From Sinohyriopsis cumingii (taxonomy: Eukaryota > Mollusca > Bivalvia > Unionida > Unionidae): DNA of 64,000 nt. The stretch is taken from contig CM068831.1 of NCBI GenBank assembly GCA_028554795.2, positions 33,592,644-33,656,643 on the forward strand. The letters run 5' to 3'. The position numbers and the translations under genes were made by a program. Positions 7,873 to 18,129 of this stretch are shown here, one piece after another (position 1 is the first letter of the stretch; each line of letters begins with the position of its first letter). Under the pieces are notes generated by a model. That model was given only the letters and a program-made list of their open reading frames with translations, searched no databases and was not told where the DNA came from.

Positions 7873-8841
7873 TTATACTGGAACGCGTCGCCACTGATTG
7901 TCTTGACGTCGTATCAACTTGAGGACAGGCATGACACGTCGTGGAGGGGTACGCAACGGACTAAATCGAGCCAGTTCTTGCTTGGACAAATCCAGTAAAC
8001 TTTGTAACATGCCCGATCTTCCTTGGACTTTGACTTTGGGAGCAGGTACTTTGTGAGCCGCAGCCACTGTTGCGAAACTGGAGGGTCCTGCCACTGGGGA
8101 AGTTCTTGGGGTCATCAACGGAGAAGTTCTTGGTGTGATCAACGTCTCCAAGTACTGTTCGGTTCTTGGTGACATCAACGGAGAAGTGATGGAACCTGAG
8201 GCTACCGGAGACGCAGTCACTGCCGTGGCAGGTCGTGGTTTGCGAGTGTAAGGTTGCGTCCTGGCCGAAGTGCCTCTCTTGCGACTAGTTTTCTTCTGTG
8301 GGGTTTTCTTTTTCTGGGGACTTTTTCTCTGTTTCTTTTTCTGAGGGCTTCTTTTCTTTTTCCGGGGTGGTGTCTGGTAAGAGGAGGGTCCCGCCACTGG
8401 AGAAAGTTCTTGCAGACACGGGTCTTTTTGGGGACCTGGTCTTTTTCTTTTTCTTCTTGGAGCTTCGTTTGACTGCTTTTTTGTCTTGGGGAAAACTTTG
8501 GGAGCATTAGGATCCCATCTTAAGAGAGAGCGAATGATGACCCCTCCTAGAGTACCGCTCCCTCCAGGTTTCAAAATGATTTGCTTTTTGGTTTGAGTGT
8601 CAATGCGAGGATCGGCCAGTTGGGTTAAAGCGACTTTGTTTCGATCGAAAAAGCGTTTGGTTTGATGAGGAATCTGAATGATCCCTTGGAGTAATTGACG
8701 TGCCGTCACCGTGAACCATCATAAGACTTCTTTGAGACTAGCTTCTAAGACAAGAGCTCGTATTTGTGGATTTTTTTCTCGACTGATGCCGTACAAGGCA
8801 CGAATCAATTTGACGGGAAGATGCGACTGAAGGGACGTCAT
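7873..8841 (-). pseudogene. Lys/Pro-rich conserved structural-block protein (nonsense codon)
   Basis: The frame from ATG 8841 spans 323 codons with one TGA near 8727-8725, where copy 2 has Gly. The N-terminal ~90 residues are conserved (LIRALYGISREKNPQIRA, LKPGGSGTLGGVIIRSLLRW). The central part is a long Lys/Arg/Pro/Ser-rich low-complexity region with repeated SPQKKK and SPLMTPRT units. The C-terminus (MLQSLLDLSKQEL, VLKLIRR) is conserved again. This suggests a DNA- or capsid-associated protein; the family function is unknown to me. A TATA box (CTATAAAAAC) is present at about 8880-8890 on the minus strand. It lies immediately downstream of the ATPase gene. Confidence 0.6.
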
Positions 8842-8907
8842 GTTCACACTGTGTGTGAGACAGACGAAAAGGGTCTGAGGTTTTTATAGATTTTTTGTGG
8901 AATGAAG

Positions 8908-9636
8908 TTAAGTCGAGGACGGAGACGTGTACAGGACAGGCCCTCCATCTTGGCACCAGTGGTGAAACAAGTGGGTACGAAATCGCAAATCCTCGGGGGT
9001 CGTAGGTTTCAAATCGACGAGTAAATAGGCGTGTGGAGTGTGAGTGGCATCGTCGTACGCCTGAGTCAGCCAAGGAGTTCCTAACTGTTTGGCTAAGACT
9101 TGCACTTGCGATTTATCTCGAGGGCTTTTAAACAAGACCACGTAATGCGCATTGAGACTGATGGTGCGATGGGCTTTACTTTGTTGAAACAAATTTTGAG
9201 TGATGTAAACGACACTGTCATTACGGTGATGCCCTTTGCGCGTGAACCACAGTTTAATTTCTTCTTCGTCTTCTCCTAACATGTCGTCAAAAATGACCAA
9301 ATGGGTTTGACGGGAGTCAGAGACGATGTCATCGTCTTCTTTAGGAATGCCTTCCACAAACACGATGGAATCGCCTTGACTTTCTCGCAAGAGGCTGTAC
9401 GCCGATTGCCACTCTTTGTAACACCACACGATGCGTTGAGGTGGTCGATCGATCAAATGATGTTTATGTTCGATCAAACGTTTGACAAATTCGGTTTTGC
9501 CTGAACCGCTAGGTCCAGCAATGAGCATGTTAAAGGGATGACGAAGATACAAAGCCTCCCAACTGGTACGATCTAAGTGTTCGTCGATGACTTTGACAGT
9601 GGAGGAAGAGGGAGCAGAGACAGTAGAAGTAGCCAT
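8908..9636 (-). CDS. FtsK/HerA-like genome packaging ATPase
   Basis: The product is 242 residues from ATG 9636. The frame is open upstream, but MATST is conserved in copy 2 and lies 50 nt after a TATA box at 9692-9685. Walker A is GPSGSGKT at about residues 40-47, and Walker B is THLVIFDDM at about 108-116. NLFQQSK and QVLAKQLG follow. It is the A32-like packaging ATPase of Polinton/NCLDV-type viruses that drives genome entry into capsids. The frame is intact and the motifs unchanged. Copy 2 (45502-46190) has an N-terminal frameshift and an early stop. Confidence 0.88.
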   Translation of the reverse strand: MATSTVSAPSSSTVKVIDEHLDRTSWEALYLRHPFNMLIAGPSGSGKTEFVKRLIEHKHHLIDRPPQRIVWCYKEWQSAYSLLRESQGDSIVFVEGIPKEDDDIVSDSRQTHLVIFDDMLGEDEEEIKLWFTRKGHHRNDSVVYITQNLFQQSKAHRTISLNAHYVVLFKSPRDKSQVQVLAKQLGTPWLTQAYDDATHTPHAYLLVDLKPTTPEDLRFRTHLFHHWCQDGGPVLYTSPSST

Positions 9637-9675
9637 AGTGTTAGGAATGTCACTTGTGACACGAAAAAAAAAACA

Positions 9676-9700
9676 AGACGAGAGTTTATATACTTTTTTC
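9676..9700 (-). promoter_or_regulatory. TATA box of the packaging ATPase gene
   Basis: On the minus strand GTATATAAAC lies at about 9693-9684, 48 nt before ATG 9636. The corresponding copy 2 position reads a weakened CATAAAAAC. Confidence 0.5.
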
Positions 9701-9721
9701 AGGACACGTTTATTGAATGTT

Positions 9722-10005
9722 TCAAATATGAACAACAAGAAAGACAAAAATACATAAAAGCCAAATAGTGATGTACAGGAATAAAAAACACATCAAAACG
9801 ATCAAAGTGGAATATAAACAAGTCTCTGTGCAACATGTTCTGGGTAAGCAAGATGTCCTAGGGACAGTGTGTAATGTTCTTACAGTCTCTACATGAGGTA
9901 CGGTCACACAAGTGTCCTCCCGGAATGACCTTTCAGGAATGTCCACGACAGTCCTATCCTGGGTGACGGGTTCTTCTGGTACTGTCACTAACACAGGTTG
10001 AAAAG
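9722..10005 (-). pseudogene. 3' remnant of an accessory membrane protein
   Basis: About 90 codons match the C-terminal part of the ORF at 46309-46605: VTVPEEPVTQDRTVVDIPER, Cys-rich ETCLYSTL, and a C-terminal hydrophobic segment (VLMCFLFLYITIWLLCIFVF) that would anchor it in a membrane. Its 5' part is missing. At about 10005 the sequence jumps to what in copy 2 is position 48015, about 1.5 kb away. No ATG serves this frame. It marks the left side of the lost BIR/accessory block. Confidence 0.6.
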
Positions 10006-10097
10006 TTGCAAGGCTCACAAGCGCATTCCACTTCAGAAACCCCACACTTGAATTGTGCCTTTCTAAACTTGTTTTGTGTTTCTCTGAAAGTATTCAT
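9954..10097 (-). pseudogene. Truncated small accessory ORF fused at a deletion junction
   Basis: ATG 10097 opens a 47-codon frame beginning MNTFRETQNK. Its first ~30 residues match the ORF at 47906-48109 in copy 2. The rest is read out of frame through the remnant of the membrane protein gene and stops at 9956-9954. A TATA-like GTATATAAAA lies near 10150. This is a deletion product and no function can be assigned. Confidence 0.5.
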
Positions 10098-10129
10098 CTT
10101 GTTCACTTGGTCCTGGTAGTCACAATGAA

Positions 10130-13100
10130 CTATCGATCTTGCCTAGGGTTCCGTTTTATATACAGACCAATACCGACGTGTCCATACGGTAAGGTGAAAT
10201 GATTTGGAAGTCGCACTCGCTTCTGGTACACGATTTGATAGACTTTTTGCAAGGGTCGACTGACGATGTGGTGAGTGGGTAAACGTACAATCTTGTTGGG
10301 TTGATAGTTGGTCACTTTAAAGTGTTCGTCCTCTCCAGACTGCAAGGCTTCTTTCAATACCCCAAAGTTCACCACTCGACTGGTACGATAATTCAGAGTC
10401 AATCCTTTCACTTTGCACTGCGTGTGCACTTCTCCTTGTTTGTCCCGATATTCGTAACCGTAATTTTTAGGACCACCACTGGCGAAACTTAGAATCTTGT
10501 CGTCGGGATGCTCGTCTGTCCAGGCTCCTAAACGGTCTCCTTCGATGTCAGGGTGCTGTTGACTCGGGTGATGGATGTAAATGCAACTGTCCGTGTCAAA
10601 GTACAGGACGCGTTCCCCTAACAGTTCTAAAGCTTCGTACAGTTTTAAGCGAGCATGAGCTGTCACGTAAGCCGCAATGATGACATTTCCAAAAGGGTCG
10701 TCTTGTACAAAGTCCAGATCTTCTTCGTAATTGACCAAGATCAAATCCTAAGCGAACGACGTCCACGTGTTTCATGTATTTGGTTTTGTCGTGAATCATC
10801 TGAGAGTAGCGGGAAGGTTCAGTCAAATACTCCGTCTTGGGTAAACACGGACGTTGTGCCATTTTGACTCACAAACAATTTAACATCACTTTGGCAAACG
10901 ATCGCCTGCCTTCGTTTTTCTCGATGTGGTCTAAAGAGATGCCTTCTTGTGCATAGTATTTCTCTTTGAATGTCTTTTGGTCTTCGGGAGTGTGACACCA
11001 GGACGGATAGCCACTGGCTTCTTGTTTCAGTTTCAAAAAAGCATCCACGTAGTCTGCGAAAATCCCTTTCTGCGTGGGGTCACCCTTGTGGTATTGTTGT
11101 GTCTTGGGAAAGTGACAAATTTCGTACACTTCTAACAGTTGGTATCCCATGTCCAGAGCTTTGAACAATTCTACGCTGACCCAGGTTCCCGTTAAGGCCC
11201 GTTCTTCCTGGGTGTGCTGACAAGGCTGGTCTTGGTTGCACGTTTCGGCACAAGTTCGGCACAAAGGAAACATCAGTTTGCCTTGACAATGGTGAGGTAA
11301 GACGGGATGGTACAAGTCCGTGGGAGGCAAAACTTTGCACTTGATCAAGTCTTCGTATTGTCGAATGTTTTTCAGGTCGATGTGTTCCGTGAACAATTGT
11401 GGGTGCCCTGCAGGAAAGCGACAATATTTGCACACGTAGGGATACAGCGAACACACGTCCAAGTATTTCATTTCTTCTCCTTTCTCTTCGTCGGCTTGGT
11501 ACATCAAACAGGTGGCATTGGTCCTTCCTCCGTACAAACTATCTCTCGGGTTCAGGGGGTCCACCAGCTTGTAACTTTCCACGAGACATTTAAACTCGGG
11601 ATCGGTTTTCAAACGGTGATCGTACTCGTGTTCCCACATTTCCACCACTTGGTATCCTTCCTGTTCTAACTTTAGGCGTCGCTGACAAGTGGCCTTGTAC
11701 AAGTCTTCCATGGTTCGTTGTAGAAACTGATTTTTAGTTTTACGGTCAGGGTAACAGAAGGGACATCCGTGAAATAAGCAGCCGTTAAACTCGTACACGA
11801 TCTTGGGGTTTTCTAAGTCCCAGCCATCTACCGAATGGGTTCCAATGGTCTTTTCGCCCCCTCCGTTGCGGGCATGCTGAATCCATTTGTCTTCCTTGTC
11901 GCACAAGTAATGTAACCAACGTAGGGCTTTGACCGAGTATTGACGTTTGACATAGTTGGTCGTTTGAGGACTGATGACCGCCACGGTGTTTTCAGGCATG
12001 AATCTTTGTAAGTACACTAAGGAACACGCTTTGGCAATGGTGCAAGCTTCTTTCAAAGGATCGACCCCTCCGTGTTCCATGACCAGTTCTCGAAATTTTC
12101 CACAGCAACGCCGTAAAATGTCCACGTCGGAACGACAATACTTTAGCATTTCTTCCTGAAAGTCGAAAGGGTCCGAGGCGTGAGCCTGGTACCAAGCGTA
12201 GAAAGCTTCTCGTTGTTCGGTACCCATGTTGTCGGGGTCGTAATCTTTAGCCTCAGGCAAATGGGGTAGAACGGCGTGTTGATTGGCTTCGGTATTGAAA
12301 AAGTGTGGAAAATACCCTTTAGCCATTTCTGTCATTCCAAACGTTTTGGGCATTCGACTCAAAAGCATGGCCAAGTAACTCATGGAATCTTTAAACTGTA
12401 CTTGTCCCACTTGCATGGAAATGATTTTGGCTCCGTTCAAAGTCACTTTAGGTCGTTCGGTGCCTTGTTCCGTATAATACCTCAAAAGAAACTGTCCATC
12501 GTATCCGGAGAAATTGTGAGCCATCACCGTGGCATGACGATGACAATCTCCGTAACGTTCGATGTCCTCTTGGCTCCACGTCTTGTCGATGGGGTCTAAG
12601 ACCCATTGGGCAAAATCGGCTAGCGTGTTCGGTCCTCGAAAGATTTTTTCACGCCCTCCAGGAATCTTGCTGCAGTGAGGGCAATGACTGAAAATAGGTT
12701 CTTGAATGCACTTGTCGCACGCTCGATGAGCCACACAGAAATTAGGAATGTGAATGCCGGTCTCTTGCATGCATTCGAAATCGAAAAAGATGAAATTGCC
12801 TTTTTCATTTTTGTGACCATCCTCTTTCTCTGGTTGGTATTTTTGCACGTAGCATTGATGTTCCAAGTCCACGATGTGGTGACAAATGTGACATTTTTTC
12901 TTTCCTGAACATAAGTGTGCCTTGGCATTATTGGTCCGTATGCCTTGTCCACACGTAGGGCACAATCTCAGCAGTTGACAAGCACATTTCTGCTGTGAAC
13001 CTTGCGTCTTCAAATGGTGTTTGTAACAGGTAGGGCTGACAAACGTGCGCAGACAAGTTGAACAAGGCACTGGTCCTTCGCTCAGACAGGGTGGAGAGGC

Positions 13101-14192
13101 CAAACATACTGAGCATTTCCATCCGCAATGTTTGTGTTGCTCTCGATTATTATAACCACGGTCACATTTCTCACAGTAATATCTGTATCCCAGGAATCCA
13201 GTGATATTGGTAATGGTATCGAAATGGTCATCGTGATGATAAAGGTGAATGTATTTTCCATCCTTAAAATCTTGGCCTCGAAACAACAGAGGTCCGCGCA
13301 CTTCTTGAGGGTGCACTTTCAAGGTGTAGCGTGGAGCTAGGACATCTTGCAATATTTGCATTTCAGGAATGCCACAGGGTGTGTCTTTGGACAGGCCCGC
13401 TTGTTGTAACAGGAGTTCTGCTTCGTTTCGTTGTTTGGCTCGGTCATATTGTCGAATAGTTTTCCAAGCTCTTTTCCATTCTGCCGTGTCGTTCTTGTTG
13501 GCATAGGTTCGCCCCACCACGATAGCCCGGGCTAAACACATCTGGTCATGAGGGTTGTAAATTTGAACGAGGCTACGCTTAATGCTGCGAAGATCGTTCA
13601 CCAATAACATCTTTTTGCGTCCAGTCCCTTGAGGAAGAGAGACGTGAGCCATTTTCAGTGTGGCTTTTCCATCGGTGATGTCAAACTGGTCATTGGATTG
13701 TTGCACCTGTTGTGTCTTGTCCATGACTTTGGAAGGGGTCAGTTCTATGGGTCTGCTAAACTCAATCCAAACAGGGGACTTCAAACCATCGTGTTGTATG
13801 GATAGTGTCAAGCGATCGTCTTCTTTGGGTTGACATTGTCGCTTGAGTGCGGTGAGTAAAGAATCCCACATCTCGGTGATGAACCCTTCTGCTTTCTCTA
13901 AGGGTACTTCGGACTTGAAATCTTTAAACTTCACCGTGTAGGTGTAGGCCGTGGTTCTAAATTTTCTAGAGGAGCGCTTTTCTGTCTCTCGAATGGAATA
14001 GTATTTGTCAGGGTTAACTATGGGCGGTGAACTTGGTTGAGAGGGCTTGGATTCTGGTTCACTCATGTCGTCTTCAAAATCACTGGCATGAATTTGTGCC
14101 AAGACTTCAGCTCTGGTACGAGGCGATAGCTCACGTTTCTGCCTCTTACTTTCTTCTTCTTCTTTCTTCTCAAATGAATTAGATCGTTTCAT
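10130..14192 (-). pseudogene. Protein-primed family B DNA polymerase, broken
   Basis: Start is ATG 14192; about 1350 codons. The N-terminal ~460 residues include a Cys/His-rich zinc-finger-like region (about 340-460). Exonuclease motifs follow: FDFE (~471), HNFSGYDGQF (~556) and YCRSDVD (~683). Polymerase motifs are DVCSLYP (~910), KVMLNC (motif B, ~1100) and YFDTDS (~1197). This enzyme replicates Polinton/adintovirus genomes. A TGA at 10871-10869 replaces the Trp of motif B, and a one-base insertion near 10750 shifts the frame. The first 1107 codons are otherwise open. It diverges from the zinc-knuckle gene, with a TATA-like box at 14247-14241. Confidence 0.9.
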
Positions 14193-14326
14193 CTTGAAAG
14201 CAAAAAGTCAAATGACTCAAGTTTAAACACCATGAGCTACTTTATAGTCCTGGCAGACCAGCGTATATAAAAGTGTACGTGTCTTGTCCTTTCACTATTC
14301 ATTTCACTCTCTACCTGATCACAACG
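14193..14326. promoter_or_regulatory. Divergent promoter between DNA polymerase and zinc-knuckle gene
   Basis: Back-to-back TATA boxes are visible: minus-strand CTATAAAG at 14247-14240 for the polymerase and plus-strand TATATAAAA at 14264-14272 for the zinc-knuckle gene, each about 50-55 nt from its ATG. In copy 2 the plus-strand box is conserved near 52722, while the minus-strand one is degraded. Confidence 0.6.
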
Positions 14327-14767
14327 ATGGAAGAGACTAGCCAGATGGAACGTTTCATCAGAGCGTTGCGAGGGGTCATTAGAAAATTCTCTTCAGACCA
14401 GCCTTCGGACTACTCTCCTTCCTTTCGAGATAAAAGTGAAGATACTTGCTATATTTGTCAAAAGAAATGGCATTGGTCTTCAGAGTGTCCAGACCGTCAA
14501 AAAAGAAAAACAGGGGTTAAAAGAGACAAAAGTCAAGATACCTGTTATTATTGTAAAGAAAAAGGACATTGGTCTCCAGATTGCCCCAAAAAGAAACAAG
14601 AGGAGTCAGAAGAAGAAAGGGATTCTTCAGAGAAAGAAGAGGAAGAAGAAGAGGAAGAAAGCAGACAGGTGAAGAAAAAGAAACAGGAGAAGAAAAGAAG
14701 AAGGGAAGAAAGTGAGGAGGAAGAAGAGGAAAAGCCTGTGAAGAAATCTAAAAAACAGAGAGAGTAA
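14327..14767 (+). CDS. CCHC zinc-knuckle protein with acidic/basic tail
   Basis: The product is 146 residues from ATG 14327, chosen because it follows the TATA box at 14264 and matches the start in copy 2. Two CCHC zinc knuckles, CYICQKKWHWSSEC and CYYCKEKGHWSPDC, lie at about residues 39-52 and 71-84; this is the Cx2Cx4Hx4C pattern of retroviral nucleocapsids. The rest is alternating Glu and Lys/Arg runs. It probably binds single-stranded nucleic acid. It is the only core gene on the plus strand and is divergent from the polymerase. Copy 2 has lost the first knuckle to a stop codon. Confidence 0.8.
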   Translation: MEETSQMERFIRALRGVIRKFSSDQPSDYSPSFRDKSEDTCYICQKKWHWSSECPDRQKRKTGVKRDKSQDTCYYCKEKGHWSPDCPKKKQEESEEERDSSEKEEEEEEEESRQVKKKKQEKKRRREESEEEEEEKPVKKSKKQRE

Positions 14768-14982
14768 ATAATGACACAAAAGAAGTGAATGAACTTTTTT
14801 AAGAGTGTTTATGTTGTGAATTGAATTGTAACTATGGATAACAGAATACATTAATGATAAAAGGTAAGTAACTTTGGGTTATGATTTTAAAATAAGAACC
14901 TACACTCACGCACTCATACACAGACACGTACTATAGGGGTAAAATGGGTTGTTATTTTGAATTATTGGCAACTGAAATGGTA
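14768..14982. other. Intergenic stretch between convergent genes
   Basis: This AT-rich segment separates the zinc-knuckle gene (plus) from the right-arm minus-strand gene. A GATAAAA near 14855 may stand where copy 2 has a clean AATAAA (53314) as poly(A) signal. Nothing else is visible. Confidence 0.5.
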
Positions 14983-15021
14983 TCTCTTTTCGAGAGAAGT
15001 GGGTGGCCCTGAAAAGGGCCG
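14983..15021 (-). terminator. Histone-type mRNA 3' end, canonical
   Basis: Minus strand 15020-15005 is GGCCCTTTTCAGGGCC, flanked 3' by ACCCA. This fits the animal histone stem-loop consensus exactly. A purine block TCGAAAAGAGA follows at about 14993-14983, resembling the histone downstream element. It ends the 15047-15601 gene, 26 nt past its stop. Confidence 0.85.
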
Positions 15022-15046
15022 TTATTTTCTTGGTGTAGGGGTGAGT

Positions 15047-15601
15047 TTAAGCAACCAACTTTAACTGTCTTAAGCCTTTGCCACGTCCGAGGCCTACGTT
15101 TGATGATGATGATTGGGTTGAAATCACTAAGGATGGTAAGGTAAGCTTAGTCTCAGGGTTGGCGTGTTTAGCTCGGGAAGGTCGTATTCTCTTCGGTCGT
15201 GATAAAGAAGTCTGATACATTTGTTTCAGACTTCTTAACTCCGCTAAAATGTCCAACAGTACCGTGACCGTTTGACTTTAACCCTCTTGTTTCTTTGCTG
15301 CTTCTTCTTTTTCTTGCTGTTTTTTTCTTCTTACCTCTTCTTCTTGCTGTTGTTGCTGTAGCAGAAAAGCTTGTTCTGCTTCCTTTTGTCTCTGTATAAA
15401 TTTCTCCAATTTTTCTTTCTGTCTCTGTCGAAAATTCTCCACGTGCGGTAAAGATGGTAACGAAGGTTCTGGAACAAATTCTTGCGAGGTCAGAAAATCC
15501 ACAAAATCCCAGTTTACCGCTTCTGAAAGTAAGTCCGGGTTCCCTTGGGTAGTATCCACCGTCGGTGCACCCCCATGGATCGTTTTCTGAGTTTCCGTCA
15601 T
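15047..15601 (-). pseudogene. Right-arm Q/E-rich coiled-coil protein (one nonsense codon)
   Basis: From ATG 15601 the frame is open for 185 codons except for a TAA at 15280-15278. Copy 2 (53543-54118) reads through there. The N-terminus (MTETQKT) contains a conserved WDFVDFLTSQEFVPEP segment. Residues about 55-110 form a Gln/Glu/Lys-rich coiled coil. A second conserved helix, TVTVLLDILAELRSLKQMYQT, is followed by a basic Ser/Pro tail ending GLGRGKGLRQLKL. No family recognised. It shares a divergent promoter with the plus-strand gene at 15825 and ends in a canonical histone stem-loop, so its mRNA is predicted to be histone-like. Confidence 0.65.
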
Positions 15602-15824
15602 GTTGAATCACTGTCGCATAGATTGACAGCGCACAGGCGCTAGCGAATGTATATAGGCCACGTGACGTCACAGACTGCTCTCTTCCGATTGAATGCGGAC
15701 TGACTGAATTTCGTCACGCGTGTTTGGATTGGTCAACGAACTCAATCCGTTTCAATCCTTCCTCTCCCTATAAATAAGCGCAGTTCAGTGCAATCACTCA
15801 CTCACCTATTCTCGTAGCCGCAAG
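15602..15824. promoter_or_regulatory. Divergent right-arm promoter with CRE, E-box, CCAAT and two TATA boxes
   Basis: For the minus-strand gene there is TATATA at 15650-15655, preceded by an E-box CACGTG (15659-15664) overlapping a consensus CRE, TGACGTCA (15663-15670). For the plus-strand gene there is CTATAAATA at 15768-15776, about 50 nt before ATG 15825. An inverted CCAAT box (GGATTGG) lies at 15726-15732. CRE, CCAAT and both TATA boxes are conserved in copy 2 (54119-54335); the E-box is not. Confidence 0.7.
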
Positions 15825-16054
15825 ATGTGGACTGACGTTGAATCTTCCACCCTCGTGTCTTCAATGATGTTCAGGACGGACATGCTCATGTATGTCCGAT
15901 CCAAGTGGACCGTTGCCCACAGGACCACCAGCAGTCTGTGGATACGAAGAGTCTACATAGAGAGACAAGGTTGCCTCAAGAGGACTCTGATGTATGGCCT
16001 GCTGTAAGACGCAGCTTGAGGACAAGAAGATGCCACACATGCCCTTTATGTTAA
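15825..16054 (+). pseudogene. Small Arg-rich right-end protein, frameshifted
   Basis: ATG 15825 opens a 60-codon frame (MWTDVESSTLVSSM...) to a TAA at 16005-16007. Comparison with copy 2 shows similarity continuing beyond this stop in another frame, to an Arg-rich C-terminus ending in CPLC at 16054. A small indel near 16000 has therefore truncated the protein. The conserved core contains RQGCLKR. Size (about 77 residues), basicity and position beside the element end suggest a nucleic acid-binding protein, but no family is recognised. It has a histone-like gene layout: TATA box, short leader, compact frame and a 3' stem-loop at 16078-16093. Confidence 0.55.
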
Positions 16055-16118
16055 GGGCATATTAACATAAATCCAAAGGCCCTTTTCAGGGCCACTCCTA
16101 TTTCTCGAGATTGACTTT
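16046..16118 (+). terminator. Conserved hairpin plus histone-type stem-loop
   Basis: First comes a hairpin with arms TTATGTTAA and TTAACATAA (about 16047-16071) covering the end of the right-end frame. Then CCAAA precedes GGCCCTTTTCAGGGCC at 16078-16093 and ACTC, an almost perfect histone stem-loop. The downstream element is weak here (CTCGAGATTGAC) because an AAAAGAA block present in copy 2 is missing. Copy 2 has the same two structures at 54562-54640. Confidence 0.8.
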
Positions 16119-16146
16119 CAATTGCCTAACCCCGAATTATTATTTT

Positions 16147-16210
16147 ATATGTGTGTGTGTGTATGTCTTCGCGCGTACGTTGTGTGTGTGTGTGTGTGTG
16201 TGTGTGTTAT
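16147..16210. repeat. GT microsatellite
   Basis: Interrupted GT dinucleotide runs at 16149-16161 and 16181-16207, just outside the last element gene. Confidence 0.9.
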
Positions 16211-16269
16211 GTCCCTCTCCCCCTGTTCCCTTTCCATAGACCCATCAGGTCTGGACCCTGTTACAATTC

Positions 16270-16490
16270 CCCATGTTCAATTTCCCTTGTCGCTAGAGTT
16301 GCCCATGCTTTTTTCCCCATGTTCAATCCCCTTGAGGCTAGAGTGGCCCAAGACTTTTCTCCATGTTAAATTTCCCTTGAGGCTATAGTGGCCCAGGGTT
16401 TTTCTCCATGTTAAATTTCCATTGAGGCTATAGTGGCCCAGGGGGGTCTTGTAATGCTAATTTCCATTGAGGCTATAGTGGCCCCCTTTA
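16270..16490. repeat. Right-end tandem repeats of copy 1
   Basis: Four to five degenerate units of about 44 bp begin with CCATGTTAAATTTCCCTTGA and contain CGCTA/GGCTA and GCCCA. Similar units stand at the right end of copy 2 (54706-54915). They are probably a subterminal repeat of the element. No matching inverted copy is seen elsewhere in the window. Confidence 0.75.
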
Positions 16491-16723
16491 CTACTCATGT
16501 CCATCCCGTTTTACTACAGGCTGTGTCTGATTAATCACGTAGGCCTATACGCATCGCTGTCCTGACAGCATCAGGTAAATGCCTGTGGCTACGCACGGAA
16601 TTTCTTCCGACGCTCATCAAATATGCGGAAAAAATAATTAAGTTGACGCGAGATTATCTCCCTTATCAGTCTTGACACTCCCACAGACCGGTCACTGGCA
16701 AAAAGCAAATCCAAAAACAAATA
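16491..16723. other. Flank of copy 1, no gene
   Basis: Unique-looking AT-rich sequence between the element's terminal repeats and a SINE. Only short chance frames occur. Confidence 0.5.
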
Positions 16724-16966
16724 AAGTTGTTGTTGTAGGGTTTAACGCTATTTTTCAGCACAAGATAGGCGAAACATAGCCGCCAGTATAAATGGTGGAT
16801 GAAGAACCTGGGAAAACCACGGAAAGAACTACCGACCCACGAAAAGCTATTGGCAAGCGTTCTCACATACCCGCTTTGGCCGAATCCGAGTCTCGAACCC
16901 ACGCAGACAGATGTGAGATGACAATGATCCGTAACAGTGAGCGCTTTAGACCACTCGGCGCCCAAA
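16724..16966 (-). mobile_element. tRNA-derived SINE with CAA tail
   Basis: On the minus strand the element starts with a tRNA-Leu/Ser-like head: GCCGAGTGGTCTAAAGCG (A box) and GGTTCGAGACTCGG (B box). A ~150-bp body ends in ACAACAACAAC. A second copy lies at 24675-24926 with high similarity over its full length. The short frames inside it are not genes. Confidence 0.8.
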
Positions 16967-17082
16967 AAACAAATTTAGAATTTAAAAAAATACAAACCAA
17001 ACAAAACCAGAAACAGGCAATAGAAAACAAAACGAAATTAAAGAAATATAAAGAAAATAAAAGAAAAGATAGAGAAAAAAAT

Positions 17083-17158
17083 TATACAATTTTATATAGT
17101 GCATTGATATTAATAACAATAATAATCTTAATACCAATGCACTATATAAAATTGTATA
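17083..17158. repeat. Near-perfect inverted repeat (30-bp arms)
   Basis: Arms at about 17083-17112 and 17129-17158 are reverse complements with one mismatch, beginning TATACAATTTTATATAGTGC, around a 16-nt AT-rich loop. It could be a small MITE or a chance hairpin; no target duplication is evident. Confidence 0.8.
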
Positions 17159-17222
17159 TTTTTGATTTATTGATAAATCGTATATCCTTTATAACAATAT
17201 GCTCGTGTATCTTTTAGAGCTT

Positions 17223-18129
<907 letters not shown>

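Larger units (their letters stand above)
1..16490. mobile_element. Polinton/Maverick-adintovirus-like integrated element, copy 1 (left end outside window)
   Basis: The block contains protein-primed DNA polymerase B, a DDE integrase with chromodomain, an FtsK/HerA-like ATPase, an adenovirus-type hexon, a penton-like protein and remnants of an adenain-type protease. In established classifications this gene set defines Polintons/adintoviruses. An open reading frame of the left arm runs off position 1, so the left terminus is not in the window. The right limit is placed after the terminal tandem repeats near 16490, where homology to copy 2 fades. Polymerase, integrase and several other genes carry stops or frameshifts, so the copy is not autonomous. 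No terminal inverted repeat can be checked because the left end is missing. Confidence 0.9.
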
